Of a stretch of 64,000 nucleotides of DNA, positions 24,253-33,200 are shown piece by piece; within the stretch, counting starts at the first letter, position 1, and each line of letters starts with the position of its first letter. Under the pieces are notes generated by a model that saw only the letters and a list, made by a program, of their open reading frames with translations, was not told where the DNA came from and made no database searches. Source of the DNA: Brotonthovivens ammoniilytica. Its GTDB lineage: Bacteria > Bacillota > Clostridia > Lachnospirales > Lachnospiraceae. Both the position numbers and the translations under genes were made by a program. The stretch lies in NCBI RefSeq assembly GCF_025566885.1, contig NZ_JAOQJQ010000008.1, forward strand, positions 61,466 to 125,465, given 5' to 3'.

Positions 24253-25296
24253 ATGGAAGAACAAAAACATCAGAGACGTGTCCGGTATGCAGGAAAATAT
24301 CCAAGACACTATCAGGAGAAATACAAAGAGCTTCAGCCGGAAAAATATGCCGCTACTGTATCCAGGGTGATAGAAAAAGGAGGCACGCCTGCAGGGATGC
24401 ACATTTCTATCTGTGTCAAAGAGATCTTGGATTTTCTAAAGATTCAGCCGGGACAAAAAGGTCTGGATGCGACGCTGGGATATGGCGGACATACATTGGA
24501 GATGTTGAAGTGCCTTAACGGACAGGGACATATTTGTGCTTTGGACGTTGACCCCATTGAGTCGGAAAAAACAAGAGAGCGGCTGGAAAAACAAGGATAC
24601 GGGCCAGAGATACTCACTGTAAGACTGCAGAATTTCGCAGATATTGATATTGCGGCAAAAGAAGATGGGCCTTTTGATTTTGTTCTTGCGGATCTTGGGG
24701 TGTCATCCATGCAGATAGATAATCCAAAACGGGGATTTTCCTATAAAAATGAAGGACCTCTGGATCTGCGGCTGAACCCGCTGGAGGGGCTCAGCGCCGC
24801 AGAGCGTTTAAAAACAATAGATCAGGAAGAACTGCAGGGGATGCTTATAGAAAATTCCGATGAGCCATATGCAGAGGAAATTTCAAAAAAAATTATCCAG
24901 AAGCTGAAACGGGGAGAAAAAGTAGAGACGACCATGCAGCTTCGCCAGGTAATTGAGGAAGCGCTTACTTTTCTGCCGGAAAAACAGCGGAAAGATGCGG
25001 TGAAAAAGTCCTGTCAGAGGACATTCCAGGCGCTGCGCATTGATGTGAATCACGAATTTGAGGCATTGTATGCATTCCTTTTAAAGCTTCCGGATGTACT
25101 GGCTCCAGGAGGAAAAGCTGCAATACTCACCTTTCATTCCGGGGAGGACAGGCTTGTGAAAAAGTCTTTTAAACAGCTATATAAAGAGGGCGTATATTCA
25201 GATATCTGTACCGAAGTTATCCGCCCGTCAAAAGAGGAGTGTATGAAAAATAGCCGGGCGAAGTCCACTAAGATGCGCTGGGCTGTAAAATCATAA
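24253..25296 (+). CDS. RsmH-like 16S rRNA methyltransferase paralogue
   Basis: Protein of 347 residues of the MraW/RsmH family, which makes N4-methylcytidine at 16S position 1402. Motifs: HISICVKEILDFL, GLDATLGYGGHTLEML (SAM loop), CALDVDPIESEKTRERL, FDFVLADLGVSSMQIDNPKRGFSY, GPLDLRLNP and APGGKAAILTFHSGEDRLVKKSF. Two points argue for a second, divergent copy: ~50 extra basic, charged residues before the domain (RRVRYAGKYPRHYQEKYKELQ), and no mraZ, ftsL or penicillin-binding-protein genes nearby, as the true rsmH would have. Whether it keeps the C1402 target is unknown. Confidence 0.85.
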   Translation: MEEQKHQRRVRYAGKYPRHYQEKYKELQPEKYAATVSRVIEKGGTPAGMHISICVKEILDFLKIQPGQKGLDATLGYGGHTLEMLKCLNGQGHICALDVDPIESEKTRERLEKQGYGPEILTVRLQNFADIDIAAKEDGPFDFVLADLGVSSMQIDNPKRGFSYKNEGPLDLRLNPLEGLSAAERLKTIDQEELQGMLIENSDEPYAEEISKKIIQKLKRGEKVETTMQLRQVIEEALTFLPEKQRKDAVKKSCQRTFQALRIDVNHEFEALYAFLLKLPDVLAPGGKAAILTFHSGEDRLVKKSFKQLYKEGVYSDICTEVIRPSKEECMKNSRAKSTKMRWAVKS

Positions 25297-25320
25297 ATAG
25301 TATCAGGAAAGGGAGAGGTT

Positions 25321-28300
25321 ATGAAAAAAATAGTGAAAGGACTTCTGGCAGCGGCCGTTTTTACTGTATGTCTGGCAGGAGGAGCAAAAGGTACGCAGGC
25401 AGAAGCGTATCAGCCGCCCTGTATACCCGGGGAAAAGGAACTGAAAGAGTACCAGAAGGACGGGACGCTGAAAGAGCGGATGGCGTATTATGAAAACAGT
25501 GCCGGGGCTGAGGTATCGGAAAGTTTGATTAAAAAAGCACTTTTCAGGGAGCAGGGAGGTTTAAAAACCAGAAGCAGTCTGCCGGATAACTGGGAAAATA
25601 TGAGCGGCGGTATGCCTGCGGAGGGCAATGCAAAGGTGCTGCTTTTGCATGTGGATTTTCCGGATGAGAAGTTTGAAGCCGGAGATACAAAAGAGGCGTT
25701 GGAAGAAATCGCATTTGGCAGTAACAATGATTATGCGCCGTATGAAAGTCTGACAGCTTATTATGAGCGTGCTTCTTACGGAAAATTACATATTGACGGA
25801 GACGTTTATTCCTATACTGCCGAAAACAACAGGGAATTTTATGAGAATGATATCGAAAGTCTGTTTACAGAAGCCATGAGAGCGCTGGATGATGAAGTGG
25901 ATTATAATCAGTTTGACGGAGACGGCGACGGATATCTGGACGGAGTATACCTGCATTTTGCCGGTGTGGACAGCGGCTGGGGCAGCACCTGGTGGAGCAT
26001 AACAAATAATTCATTGGGGCAGGAAGCTTTTGACGGGGTCCGCATAGGAAAATATGTGACTCTGCATAATCCTTCCAATACAAAATGGGGAGCCCAGACG
26101 CTGATTCATGAGACCGGCCATGTTCTGGGGCTTCCGGACTTTTACGCGCCCGGTCAGGATTATGAGGGCGGAATTAAAACCTATGACATGATGTATATGA
26201 ATACCGGCGATTACAACGGATTTTCCAAATGGCTCCTGGGATGGATTTCTGAGGATCAGGTTGTGCGGATTACCAAGGATAACTGGACAGACATAGACAG
26301 TGTAACATTGGAATCTTTGTCGGAGCAGGCCGCCGGAGATAATCCTAAAATTGCAGTGATATCACCAGAAGATCAGGGGATATTCTCGGAATACTTTGTA
26401 GTGGAATATGATACCTGTGTGGAAAATCAAAAAGCACTGACCTTTAACGGCAAAGCTTTGCCGGATGGCTTTCGGGTATTTCATGTAAATGCCCGGCTGA
26501 ATGACGGCGGAACAGGATTTGCTACAGGAAACTGGTCGGCGGACCAGACAAAGCTTATTGAACTGGTGGATCCGGACGAGGCATTGTTTCATGGTGATAT
26601 ATTCGGTGATGAGGACGGCTTTGATCAGGTGCCCGGACCTTATGATGCGGAAAGCTATCACTGCAAATTTATGGAAGGTGACAGCCTGACGCCGCAGTCT
26701 TTGCCAAACAGCGCCTTTGAAGGCGGAAAATATAAAGGCTATACCGGGATTACCATGGAATCCTTTGTTACCGGAGGAGAGGCGGCAGGAAGTTTTTCAG
26801 TATCTTTCGGGGAAGAAAGTCTTCTGCCGGATCCTGAGGATTTTGAACTTACAGAATGTGGAGGCTGGCTGACCACAGATCAGAGCAATGTTGTGATGAT
26901 ACCTTTTGCGCTGTCCATGGAGGCCTCGATTTTAGACGATAGGATTTCTCCGGTGCTTCAGACAAAGGACGGAAAAGAAATTAAAGGAAGAATAGAGCGG
27001 CTTACGGACAGCCAGATTTTGTTTGTGGCAGAGGCAGACAGTCTGACAGCCGGTCCAGCCAGAGTTGTTTTCCCTGAGGGATATTTTGATCTGGGTATGG
27101 GAGTTGCATCAAGGGAAATCGCGAGAGATATCAGCATCGCTGAAAATGCTGAAAAAACGGGTGGATTATCTATAGATTTTGGCAACAGCTTCAGTGGAGC
27201 AGCAGCTTTTGACGGCGGCTGGTATGTACTGATGTCTGATGAGAATGAACTGCGGTTATACAGGATCGCCAGTGATGGAAGTGTTCATTATGAGAATCTG
27301 GATGTCAGTTCCTGGGAAGGCTGGATTGCTCCGGGAGAGGGCAGTGTGGAAAATATAGTGATTCTCTCAGACGGGACTCTTGTTTTTAGAGGAAATGACT
27401 GGCTGGAAGGAACTTTGAAACTGGCCCATATTGATCAGGAAGGAAATCTTCTGGATGATATTGTGAAGCTGGATAGATCTGATTATGAATTGGCAGTTAC
27501 CGGTGATACTGTTAAGCTGTACCGTACCGAGTTGTATGAGCTGCAGGAGCTGCTAAGTGTGGATTTTAAAGGAGAACCGAAATCTGTTGAGATCACGGAC
27601 CGCATGAGATACAGTACCATTCTCTTTACAGATGAGGGATATCTGTTCCCGTACTATGAGGATCGGGACAAAAGCTATATTTGTTTTGATATCTATGACA
27701 AAAATGATAAATTAGTACATACTTTTTCATATGATTCTGAAAATGAAGATATGTTTAAGGGCGGGGAGTTTGCTGCTGCGGCATCAGCAGAGGGGAAATT
27801 ATATCTGTTTGCATTGATGCAGGATTATGAAGAGATTTGGTCTGCTTCTGATACCATGTATATAACCGGAGAGATGTGGTGCTATATATTGGATCAGAAA
27901 ACAGGAGGATTTCTGGGACGAACCCTTGTTGATCAACAGCTTCGGCTTACAAAAAATAGTAATAGCAATATAGGGCCGGAGCTGGTAACTGTATCGGTAT
28001 CCGATGATATGATGATGCTTCATCTGAGGAACCGGGTTGATGGAAAGTATCTGGATGACGGCTATTTTTATCTGGCAGACAGCTATTTTATAGATCTGCA
28101 GGGAAATCTTGTTTCAGAGACAAGCAGCATTAACTCAATGAAGGTTAGTTTTCAGAGCGGAAAATTATTAACAGCCGGGGCATGGCAGGATGGGAAAGTG
28201 GAGTTTTCCATTCATAATGCTGTCAAAGACCAGGAAGATACAGTGAAGCCGGATCCGAAGCCAGACGGAGATAAAGATCCCGGTAAACAGCCGGGGGATG

Positions 28301-28500
28301 AACTGGAAGATCAGGGCCCGGCTCCTGACAAACATCCAGCCGGCAGTAAAAATACCGATGCTTCAGCTTCTCAGACAGAAACTCAGATAGAAAAACCGGC
28401 AAAAACCGGTGATTCTTTCCGGACAGGTATTTATGCGGTTATGATTATAGCAGCAGGAGCGGCAGCGGTGCTGGTGGTCATAAAACGCAGAAATATATAA
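25321..28500 (+). CDS. Secreted, wall-anchored M6-family metalloprotease
   Basis: Large exported protein of 1059 residues. Signal peptide ~1-27 (KKIVKGLLAAAVFTVCLAGGAKGTQA). The M6 (immune-inhibitor-A) peptidase domain spans ~80-500 with the zinc site H263-E-T-G-H267 (LIHETGHVLGLPDFYAPG) and the acidic calcium-like loop DGDGDGYLDG before it. Residues ~500-970 are beta-rich, unassigned. The C-terminus has a Pro/Asp/Lys-rich spacer, PAKTG at 1026-1030, a membrane segment and RRN, i.e. a sortase-type wall-sorting signal of the non-LPXTG kind found in gut Clostridia. It is likely a surface protease acting on host or diet protein. Gene follows the RsmH paralogue after 24 bases, with GGGAGAGG before ATG. 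Confidence 0.88.
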   Translation: MKKIVKGLLAAAVFTVCLAGGAKGTQAEAYQPPCIPGEKELKEYQKDGTLKERMAYYENSAGAEVSESLIKKALFREQGGLKTRSSLPDNWENMSGGMPAEGNAKVLLLHVDFPDEKFEAGDTKEALEEIAFGSNNDYAPYESLTAYYERASYGKLHIDGDVYSYTAENNREFYENDIESLFTEAMRALDDEVDYNQFDGDGDGYLDGVYLHFAGVDSGWGSTWWSITNNSLGQEAFDGVRIGKYVTLHNPSNTKWGAQTLIHETGHVLGLPDFYAPGQDYEGGIKTYDMMYMNTGDYNGFSKWLLGWISEDQVVRITKDNWTDIDSVTLESLSEQAAGDNPKIAVISPEDQGIFSEYFVVEYDTCVENQKALTFNGKALPDGFRVFHVNARLNDGGTGFATGNWSADQTKLIELVDPDEALFHGDIFGDEDGFDQVPGPYDAESYHCKFMEGDSLTPQSLPNSAFEGGKYKGYTGITMESFVTGGEAAGSFSVSFGEESLLPDPEDFELTECGGWLTTDQSNVVMIPFALSMEASILDDRISPVLQTKDGKEIKGRIERLTDSQILFVAEADSLTAGPARVVFPEGYFDLGMGVASREIARDISIAENAEKTGGLSIDFGNSFSGAAAFDGGWYVLMSDENELRLYRIASDGSVHYENLDVSSWEGWIAPGEGSVENIVILSDGTLVFRGNDWLEGTLKLAHIDQEGNLLDDIVKLDRSDYELAVTGDTVKLYRTELYELQELLSVDFKGEPKSVEITDRMRYSTILFTDEGYLFPYYEDRDKSYICFDIYDKNDKLVHTFSYDSENEDMFKGGEFAAAASAEGKLYLFALMQDYEEIWSASDTMYITGEMWCYILDQKTGGFLGRTLVDQQLRLTKNSNSNIGPELVTVSVSDDMMMLHLRNRVDGKYLDDGYFYLADSYFIDLQGNLVSETSSINSMKVSFQSGKLLTAGAWQDGKVEFSIHNAVKDQEDTVKPDPKPDGDKDPGKQPGDELEDQGPAPDKHPAGSKNTDASASQTETQIEKPAKTGDSFRTGIYAVMIIAAGAAAVLVVIKRRNI

Positions 28501-28538
28501 AATAACACCATCGTTTGGCTGTGAAAAGGAGGAGTAGT

Positions 28539-30032
28539 ATGGCATATTATTATGAGGAACCATCCAGAACGTTTAGTGAATACCTGTTAGTTCCGGGGTA
28601 TTCATCTGTGAAATGTATTCCATCAGAGGTCAGCTTAAAAACCCCGCTGGTAAAGTTTAAAAAAGGGGAGGAACCAGCGCTGTCCATGAACATTCCCATG
28701 GTATCGGCTATTATGCAGTCCGTCTCTGACGACAGGCTTGCCATTGCTCTTGCTCAGGAGGGGGGCCTGGCTTTTATCTATGGCTCTCAGACGGCAGAGC
28801 GTCAGGCGGAAATGATACGGAAGGTAAAGCGGTACCGGGCAGGGTTTGTTGTCAGCGATTCTAACGTTTCTCCTGATATGACCCTGCAGGATGTCCTTGA
28901 CATTACTGAAAAAACAGGACATTCTACAGTGGCAGTAACTGAAAATGGAAAATCTCAGGGGAAATTACTTGGAATTGTCACAAACAAGGATTACCGCATC
29001 AGCCGTATGGATGCGGATACAAAAGTAAGTGAATTTATGACTCCTTTTGAAAAGATGGTGTATGCTCATGAAGATACGACTCTAAAAGAAGCCAATGATA
29101 TGATCTGGGAACATAAGATTAACTGTCTGCCCTTAATTAACAAAAAACAAGAGCTGGTATATCTTGTTTTCAGAAAAGATTATGATTCCCATAAAAAAAA
29201 TGAGAATGAGCTCATTGACAGTTGTAAGCGGTTTATGGTGGGAGCCGGAATCAATACAAGAGATTACAGGGAACGGGTACCTGTACTTTTAGAAGCCGGC
29301 GCGGATGTGCTCTGCATTGACAGTTCGGAAGGTTATTCTGAATGGCAGAAAATTACGATTGATTATATTCGGGAACAGTATGGAGATACCGTAAAAGTAG
29401 GAGCAGGAAATGTAGTAGATGCGGAAGGTTTCCGTTTCCTGGCAGAGGCCGGTGCTGATTTTATAAAAATAGGAATCGGTGGCGGAGCCATCTGTATTAC
29501 AAGAGAACAGAAAGGGATTGGCAGAGGACAGGCTACTGCAGTGATTGAGGTAGCAAGAGCCAGAGACCAGTATTATAAAGAGACCGGAATTTATATTCCC
29601 ATATGTTCCGACGGCGGGATTGTACATGATTATCATATTACACTGGCGCTGGCTATGGGCTCTGATTTTGTAATGCTTGGAAGGTATTTTGCCCGATTTG
29701 ATGAAAGTCCCACAAAGAGGGTAAATATTAATGGAAGCTATATGAAAGAATACTGGGGAGAAGGAAGTGCCAGAGCCAGAAACTGGCAGCGGTATGATAT
29801 GGGCGGCGATAAAAAGCTTTCCTTTGAAGAGGGAGTGGACTCTTTTGTGCCATATGCGGGCAGTTTGAAAGATAATGTTACACTGACCCTGAGTAAGGTG
29901 AGATCTACCATGTGCAACTGTGGTGCGTTAACGATTCCTGAGCTTCAGCAGAAAGCAAAAATTACATTGGTATCTTCCACCAGCATTGTGGAGGGCGGAG
30001 CCCATGACGTAATGCTGCGGGATAAACGATAA
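28539..30032 (+). CDS. guaB: IMP dehydrogenase
   Basis: Protein of 497 residues that oxidises IMP to XMP, the committed step to GMP. A CBS-pair region sits inside the barrel (about 100-230: DITEKTGHSTVAVTENGK, MTPFEKMVYAHEDTTLKEAND). Active-site loop GIGGGAICITREQKGIGRGQA with the catalytic Cys319; the barrel end has SDGGIVHDYHITLALAMGSDFVMLGRYFA and the flap YWGEGSARARNW. Length and the two-Gly variant (GGGAICIT for GPGSICTT) fit the divergent clostridial type. AAGGAGGAG lies just before the ATG at 28539. Confidence 0.92.
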   Translation: MAYYYEEPSRTFSEYLLVPGYSSVKCIPSEVSLKTPLVKFKKGEEPALSMNIPMVSAIMQSVSDDRLAIALAQEGGLAFIYGSQTAERQAEMIRKVKRYRAGFVVSDSNVSPDMTLQDVLDITEKTGHSTVAVTENGKSQGKLLGIVTNKDYRISRMDADTKVSEFMTPFEKMVYAHEDTTLKEANDMIWEHKINCLPLINKKQELVYLVFRKDYDSHKKNENELIDSCKRFMVGAGINTRDYRERVPVLLEAGADVLCIDSSEGYSEWQKITIDYIREQYGDTVKVGAGNVVDAEGFRFLAEAGADFIKIGIGGGAICITREQKGIGRGQATAVIEVARARDQYYKETGIYIPICSDGGIVHDYHITLALAMGSDFVMLGRYFARFDESPTKRVNINGSYMKEYWGEGSARARNWQRYDMGGDKKLSFEEGVDSFVPYAGSLKDNVTLTLSKVRSTMCNCGALTIPELQQKAKITLVSSTSIVEGGAHDVMLRDKR

Positions 30033-30072
30033 AGCGGGAATACTTTTTAGAAATAGATCAGAATAGGTAAAA

Positions 30073-30116
30073 ACAAAAGGACCACATGGCAGGAATCGCT
30101 GTGTGGTTCTTTTGTC
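30073..30116 (+). terminator. Terminator after guaB
   Basis: ACAAAAGGACCACAT and GTGTGGTTCTTTTGT form a long stem with a 13-base loop; the closing T-run follows inside the stem end. It is 40 bases after the guaB stop. Confidence 0.8.
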
Positions 30117-30228
30117 TGCATTGATTATATCTCTCAAAACACATGCGTCTCAATAAGAATATTTCCTGGCAGAAACAAAAAAAAGGTTTTGAATATTATA
30201 TTACAGAATGGATATTGAAGGAAAAATT

Positions 30229-31191
30229 ATGAAGCGAGAAGTGTTGTTAGAGCCACAGGCAGAAGAAGTCAGCAATGAGAGTATGGCGCAGCCAAGGATT
30301 TATCAGATGCCTCCTGCAAAAGGAAGAATGGTACTGGAAAAAATTCAAAGTTCTCCTGTTGAGATGTTTCCGGCGGAAATTACTTCTATGAAAGTAAATA
30401 CAGAGAAATGGGGAAATATTATGGTTTATATTGTTGTGCCGCCCCAGACGGAAGATCCTGCCAATGTAATTTATTATATTCACGGAGCCGGGTGGGTGTT
30501 CGGAAGCTTTCATACCCACGAAAAACTGGTGAGAGAGCTGGCGGCCAGAACCGGATGTATTGTTGTCTTTCCGGAGTATTCCCGTGCGCCGGAGGCCCGT
30601 TTTCCTGTTGCCATGAATCAGTGTTATTATGTGATGTGTCATCTGCAGACAATTCTTGCAGCCGCTGACTGCCGGATGAATCCATGCACTTTAACTGTAG
30701 CGGGAGACAGTGCCGGAGGAACCCTTGCTATTGATATGACACTGCTGGCAAAATATAAAAAAGGGCCTCAGATACAAAAACAGCTGTTGTTTTATCCGGT
30801 AACCAATGCCTGCTTTGATACGGAATCATATTGCCGGTTTGGGGAAGATTATTATTTGTACAAAGATGGTATGAAATGGTTCTGGAATCAGTATATCAGA
30901 TCCAGACGTGCAAAGAGCAATATTCTGGTTTCTCCTCTTAGGGCCAGCAGGGAGCAGCTTTGCAATCTTCCAATGGCTATGATTATTAATGGAGAAGCAG
31001 ATGTGCTTAGAGATGAGGGAGAGGCTTACGCTGTGAAGCTTAGAGAAGCCTGTGTACCTGTCACTGCGGTAAGGATACAGGCTATGATACATGATTTTGT
31101 AATGCTTCACTCTCTGGATCAGACACTGGCATGCAGAGCCGCTATGGATCTGGCATGTGGGTGGATAATCAGAAATAACTGCTGTGATTAA
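30229..31191 (+). CDS. Alpha/beta-hydrolase (hormone-sensitive-lipase-type esterase)
   Basis: Protein of ~320 residues. It has the HSL oxyanion-hole motif HGAGWVFGS (His-Gly-Gly type), the nucleophile elbow GDSAGGTLA, the acid-residue region MIINGEADVLRDEG and the final His in MIHDFVML. It should hydrolyse short-chain esters in the cytoplasm; the acyl substrate is unknown. The ATG at 30229 is preferred over that at 30208 because GAAGGA lies at 30217-30222. It stands alone with a terminator before it. A second, unrelated copy of this fold is at 54364. Confidence 0.88.
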   Translation: MKREVLLEPQAEEVSNESMAQPRIYQMPPAKGRMVLEKIQSSPVEMFPAEITSMKVNTEKWGNIMVYIVVPPQTEDPANVIYYIHGAGWVFGSFHTHEKLVRELAARTGCIVVFPEYSRAPEARFPVAMNQCYYVMCHLQTILAAADCRMNPCTLTVAGDSAGGTLAIDMTLLAKYKKGPQIQKQLLFYPVTNACFDTESYCRFGEDYYLYKDGMKWFWNQYIRSRRAKSNILVSPLRASREQLCNLPMAMIINGEADVLRDEGEAYAVKLREACVPVTAVRIQAMIHDFVMLHSLDQTLACRAAMDLACGWIIRNNCCD

Positions 31192-31316
31192 TTTTTAATT
31201 TTATAATCATTAAAACCGCTGCACCATATGGTAGTTTTTAACAACCGTTATACCGGGAATTTATTTTGGATTTTTTCCCATAATAAATAGATAGCTTGAG
31301 AAAGGAGCAGCTGAGT

Positions 31317-33200
31317 ATGGCGATTGATTATAAGAAAACTGCCAGGGAGATTGTGGATGCTCTTGGCGGTGACACTAATATTACAAATGTGACACATTGT
31401 GCTACCAGACTGCGTTTTATTTTAAAAGATGAATCGGTGGTGGATGTGTCAAAAGTGTCAAAAATACAGGGAGTTATCACAACGGTTGAAGCGGGCGGTC
31501 AGTTCCAGGTTGTGATTGGCAATCATGTGAGGGATGCATATCAGCATGTAAAAGAACTGATAACGGTAGATCCCGGGCATGAGGAGCTTCCCAAAAGAAA
31601 AGTGGGTATTATCAGTCGGGTGATAGATGTAATATCCAGCATATTTGCACCATTTTTATATACACTGGCAGCCTGCGGTATATTGCAGGGGATCCTTGGG
31701 ATTTTTGTTGCGCTAAACTGGATTGACACAGCCGGAGGCACATATCAGATCTTAAACTTTATATCCTGGACGGCATTTACATTTCTGCCGGTTCTGATTT
31801 CTGTGACGGCATCCAAAAAGTTTGGCGTAAATACCTTTGTGGCGCTGGTAATTGCCTGTGCCCTTGTAAGTCCGGATTATATTAATATGGTAAATACCGG
31901 TGCAGATATACATTTTCTTGGAATGAAGGTACAGCTTTTAAGCTACACCTCCTCTGTTATACCAATTATACTGGCAATCTGGATTGCTTCTTATGTGCAG
32001 AGATTCTTTGATAAAGTTCTTCCGATTGTAATCCGGAATCTGTTTTCTCATATGTTTACCATTGTGATTATGGTTCCGCTGACACTTCTGGCATTTGGAC
32101 CTGTTGGAAATGCAGTGGGAGGGGCAATCGGAGGAATTTATAATTACCTTTACGGACTAAGTCCTGTTGTTGCAGGTATTATAGTAGGCGGCCTGTGGGA
32201 AATTCTGGTGATCTTTGGTGTTCACTGGGGGATTACTCCGGTTACCGTTGGAAACTATGCAAATCTTGGATATGATACATTTACAGGGATGCAGGCGTCT
32301 GCAGTATTTTCACAGGCCGGAGCGGCATTTGGAGTTTTTTTCAGAACAAAAAACAAAGATATGAAAGGCGTGGCGCTTTCTTCCGCCGTTACCGGATTGT
32401 TTGGAATTACGGAGCCTGCCATTTATGGTGTGAATCTGAGATTAAAAAAACCCATGATCTGCGGCTGTATTGCCGGAGCTGTGGGAGGTGCTATTGCAGG
32501 TGGTATGGGAGCGGTATCCTGGAGTTATAATATGCCTGGAATTGCAACCCTTCCGGCTTATTTCAAAGAAGGTTATATGAATCAGTTTCTGGGACTTTTG
32601 ATATCCATTGCGGTTTCTTTTGTGCTGGCGGCCATACTGACAATCGTTGTAGGATTTGAAGATGAACCTGCCATGCAGCAGACCGAGAACTATCCAATTG
32701 TAAAAAATGAAATACAGGCGGGAGAGTGGAAAAATCTGAAAAGTCCCGCAAAGGGTATGATTATCCCTGTAAAGGATGTCAGTGACGAGATGTTTGCTTC
32801 TGCGGCAATGGGAAACGGAGTAGGGATTCTTAGTGAGGACGGTAAAATTTACGCCCCCTTTGATGCAGTGGCAAAAACCGTTTTTCCCACAGGACATGCT
32901 GTTGGGCTCATCAGTCCGGAAGGGCTTGAAGTGCTGATACACATTGGCGTGGACACCGTACAGATGAATGGGAAGGGATTTCATGCTCATGTCAGCCAGG
33001 GAGATACCGTAAAGCAGGGAGATCTGCTGGTGGAGTATGATAAAGAGCTCATTGAAAAACAGGGATATGATCCTGTGGTGATCTATATTATTACAAATAT
33101 GGAAATGATCCAGCGCATTGAGCTGCTAGAGGAAACTCAGGTAGATGTTCTGGATCCGGCAATGCGTATTCAATATCAGGAGGTGTCAGATGAAACCTAA
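31317..33200 (+). CDS. PTS beta-glucoside transporter, EIIBCA
   Basis: One-chain phosphotransferase permease of 627 residues: EIIB domain at 1-95 with the phosphorylated Cys28 (NVTHCATRLRF), EIIC membrane domain at ~100-455 (GILQGILGIFVALNWI, GITEPAIYGVNLRLKKPMICG), and EIIA at ~475-625 (GHAVGLISPEGLEVLIHIGVDTVQMNGKGF, the active His in IHIGVD). It brings in and phosphorylates beta-glucosides such as cellobiose, arbutin or salicin. The 6-phospho-beta-glucosidase gene overlaps its end by 11 bases. No LicT/BglG antiterminator gene or clear RAT hairpin was found near. Confidence 0.93.
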   Translation: MAIDYKKTAREIVDALGGDTNITNVTHCATRLRFILKDESVVDVSKVSKIQGVITTVEAGGQFQVVIGNHVRDAYQHVKELITVDPGHEELPKRKVGIISRVIDVISSIFAPFLYTLAACGILQGILGIFVALNWIDTAGGTYQILNFISWTAFTFLPVLISVTASKKFGVNTFVALVIACALVSPDYINMVNTGADIHFLGMKVQLLSYTSSVIPIILAIWIASYVQRFFDKVLPIVIRNLFSHMFTIVIMVPLTLLAFGPVGNAVGGAIGGIYNYLYGLSPVVAGIIVGGLWEILVIFGVHWGITPVTVGNYANLGYDTFTGMQASAVFSQAGAAFGVFFRTKNKDMKGVALSSAVTGLFGITEPAIYGVNLRLKKPMICGCIAGAVGGAIAGGMGAVSWSYNMPGIATLPAYFKEGYMNQFLGLLISIAVSFVLAAILTIVVGFEDEPAMQQTENYPIVKNEIQAGEWKNLKSPAKGMIIPVKDVSDEMFASAAMGNGVGILSEDGKIYAPFDAVAKTVFPTGHAVGLISPEGLEVLIHIGVDTVQMNGKGFHAHVSQGDTVKQGDLLVEYDKELIEKQGYDPVVIYIITNMEMIQRIELLEETQVDVLDPAMRIQYQEVSDET

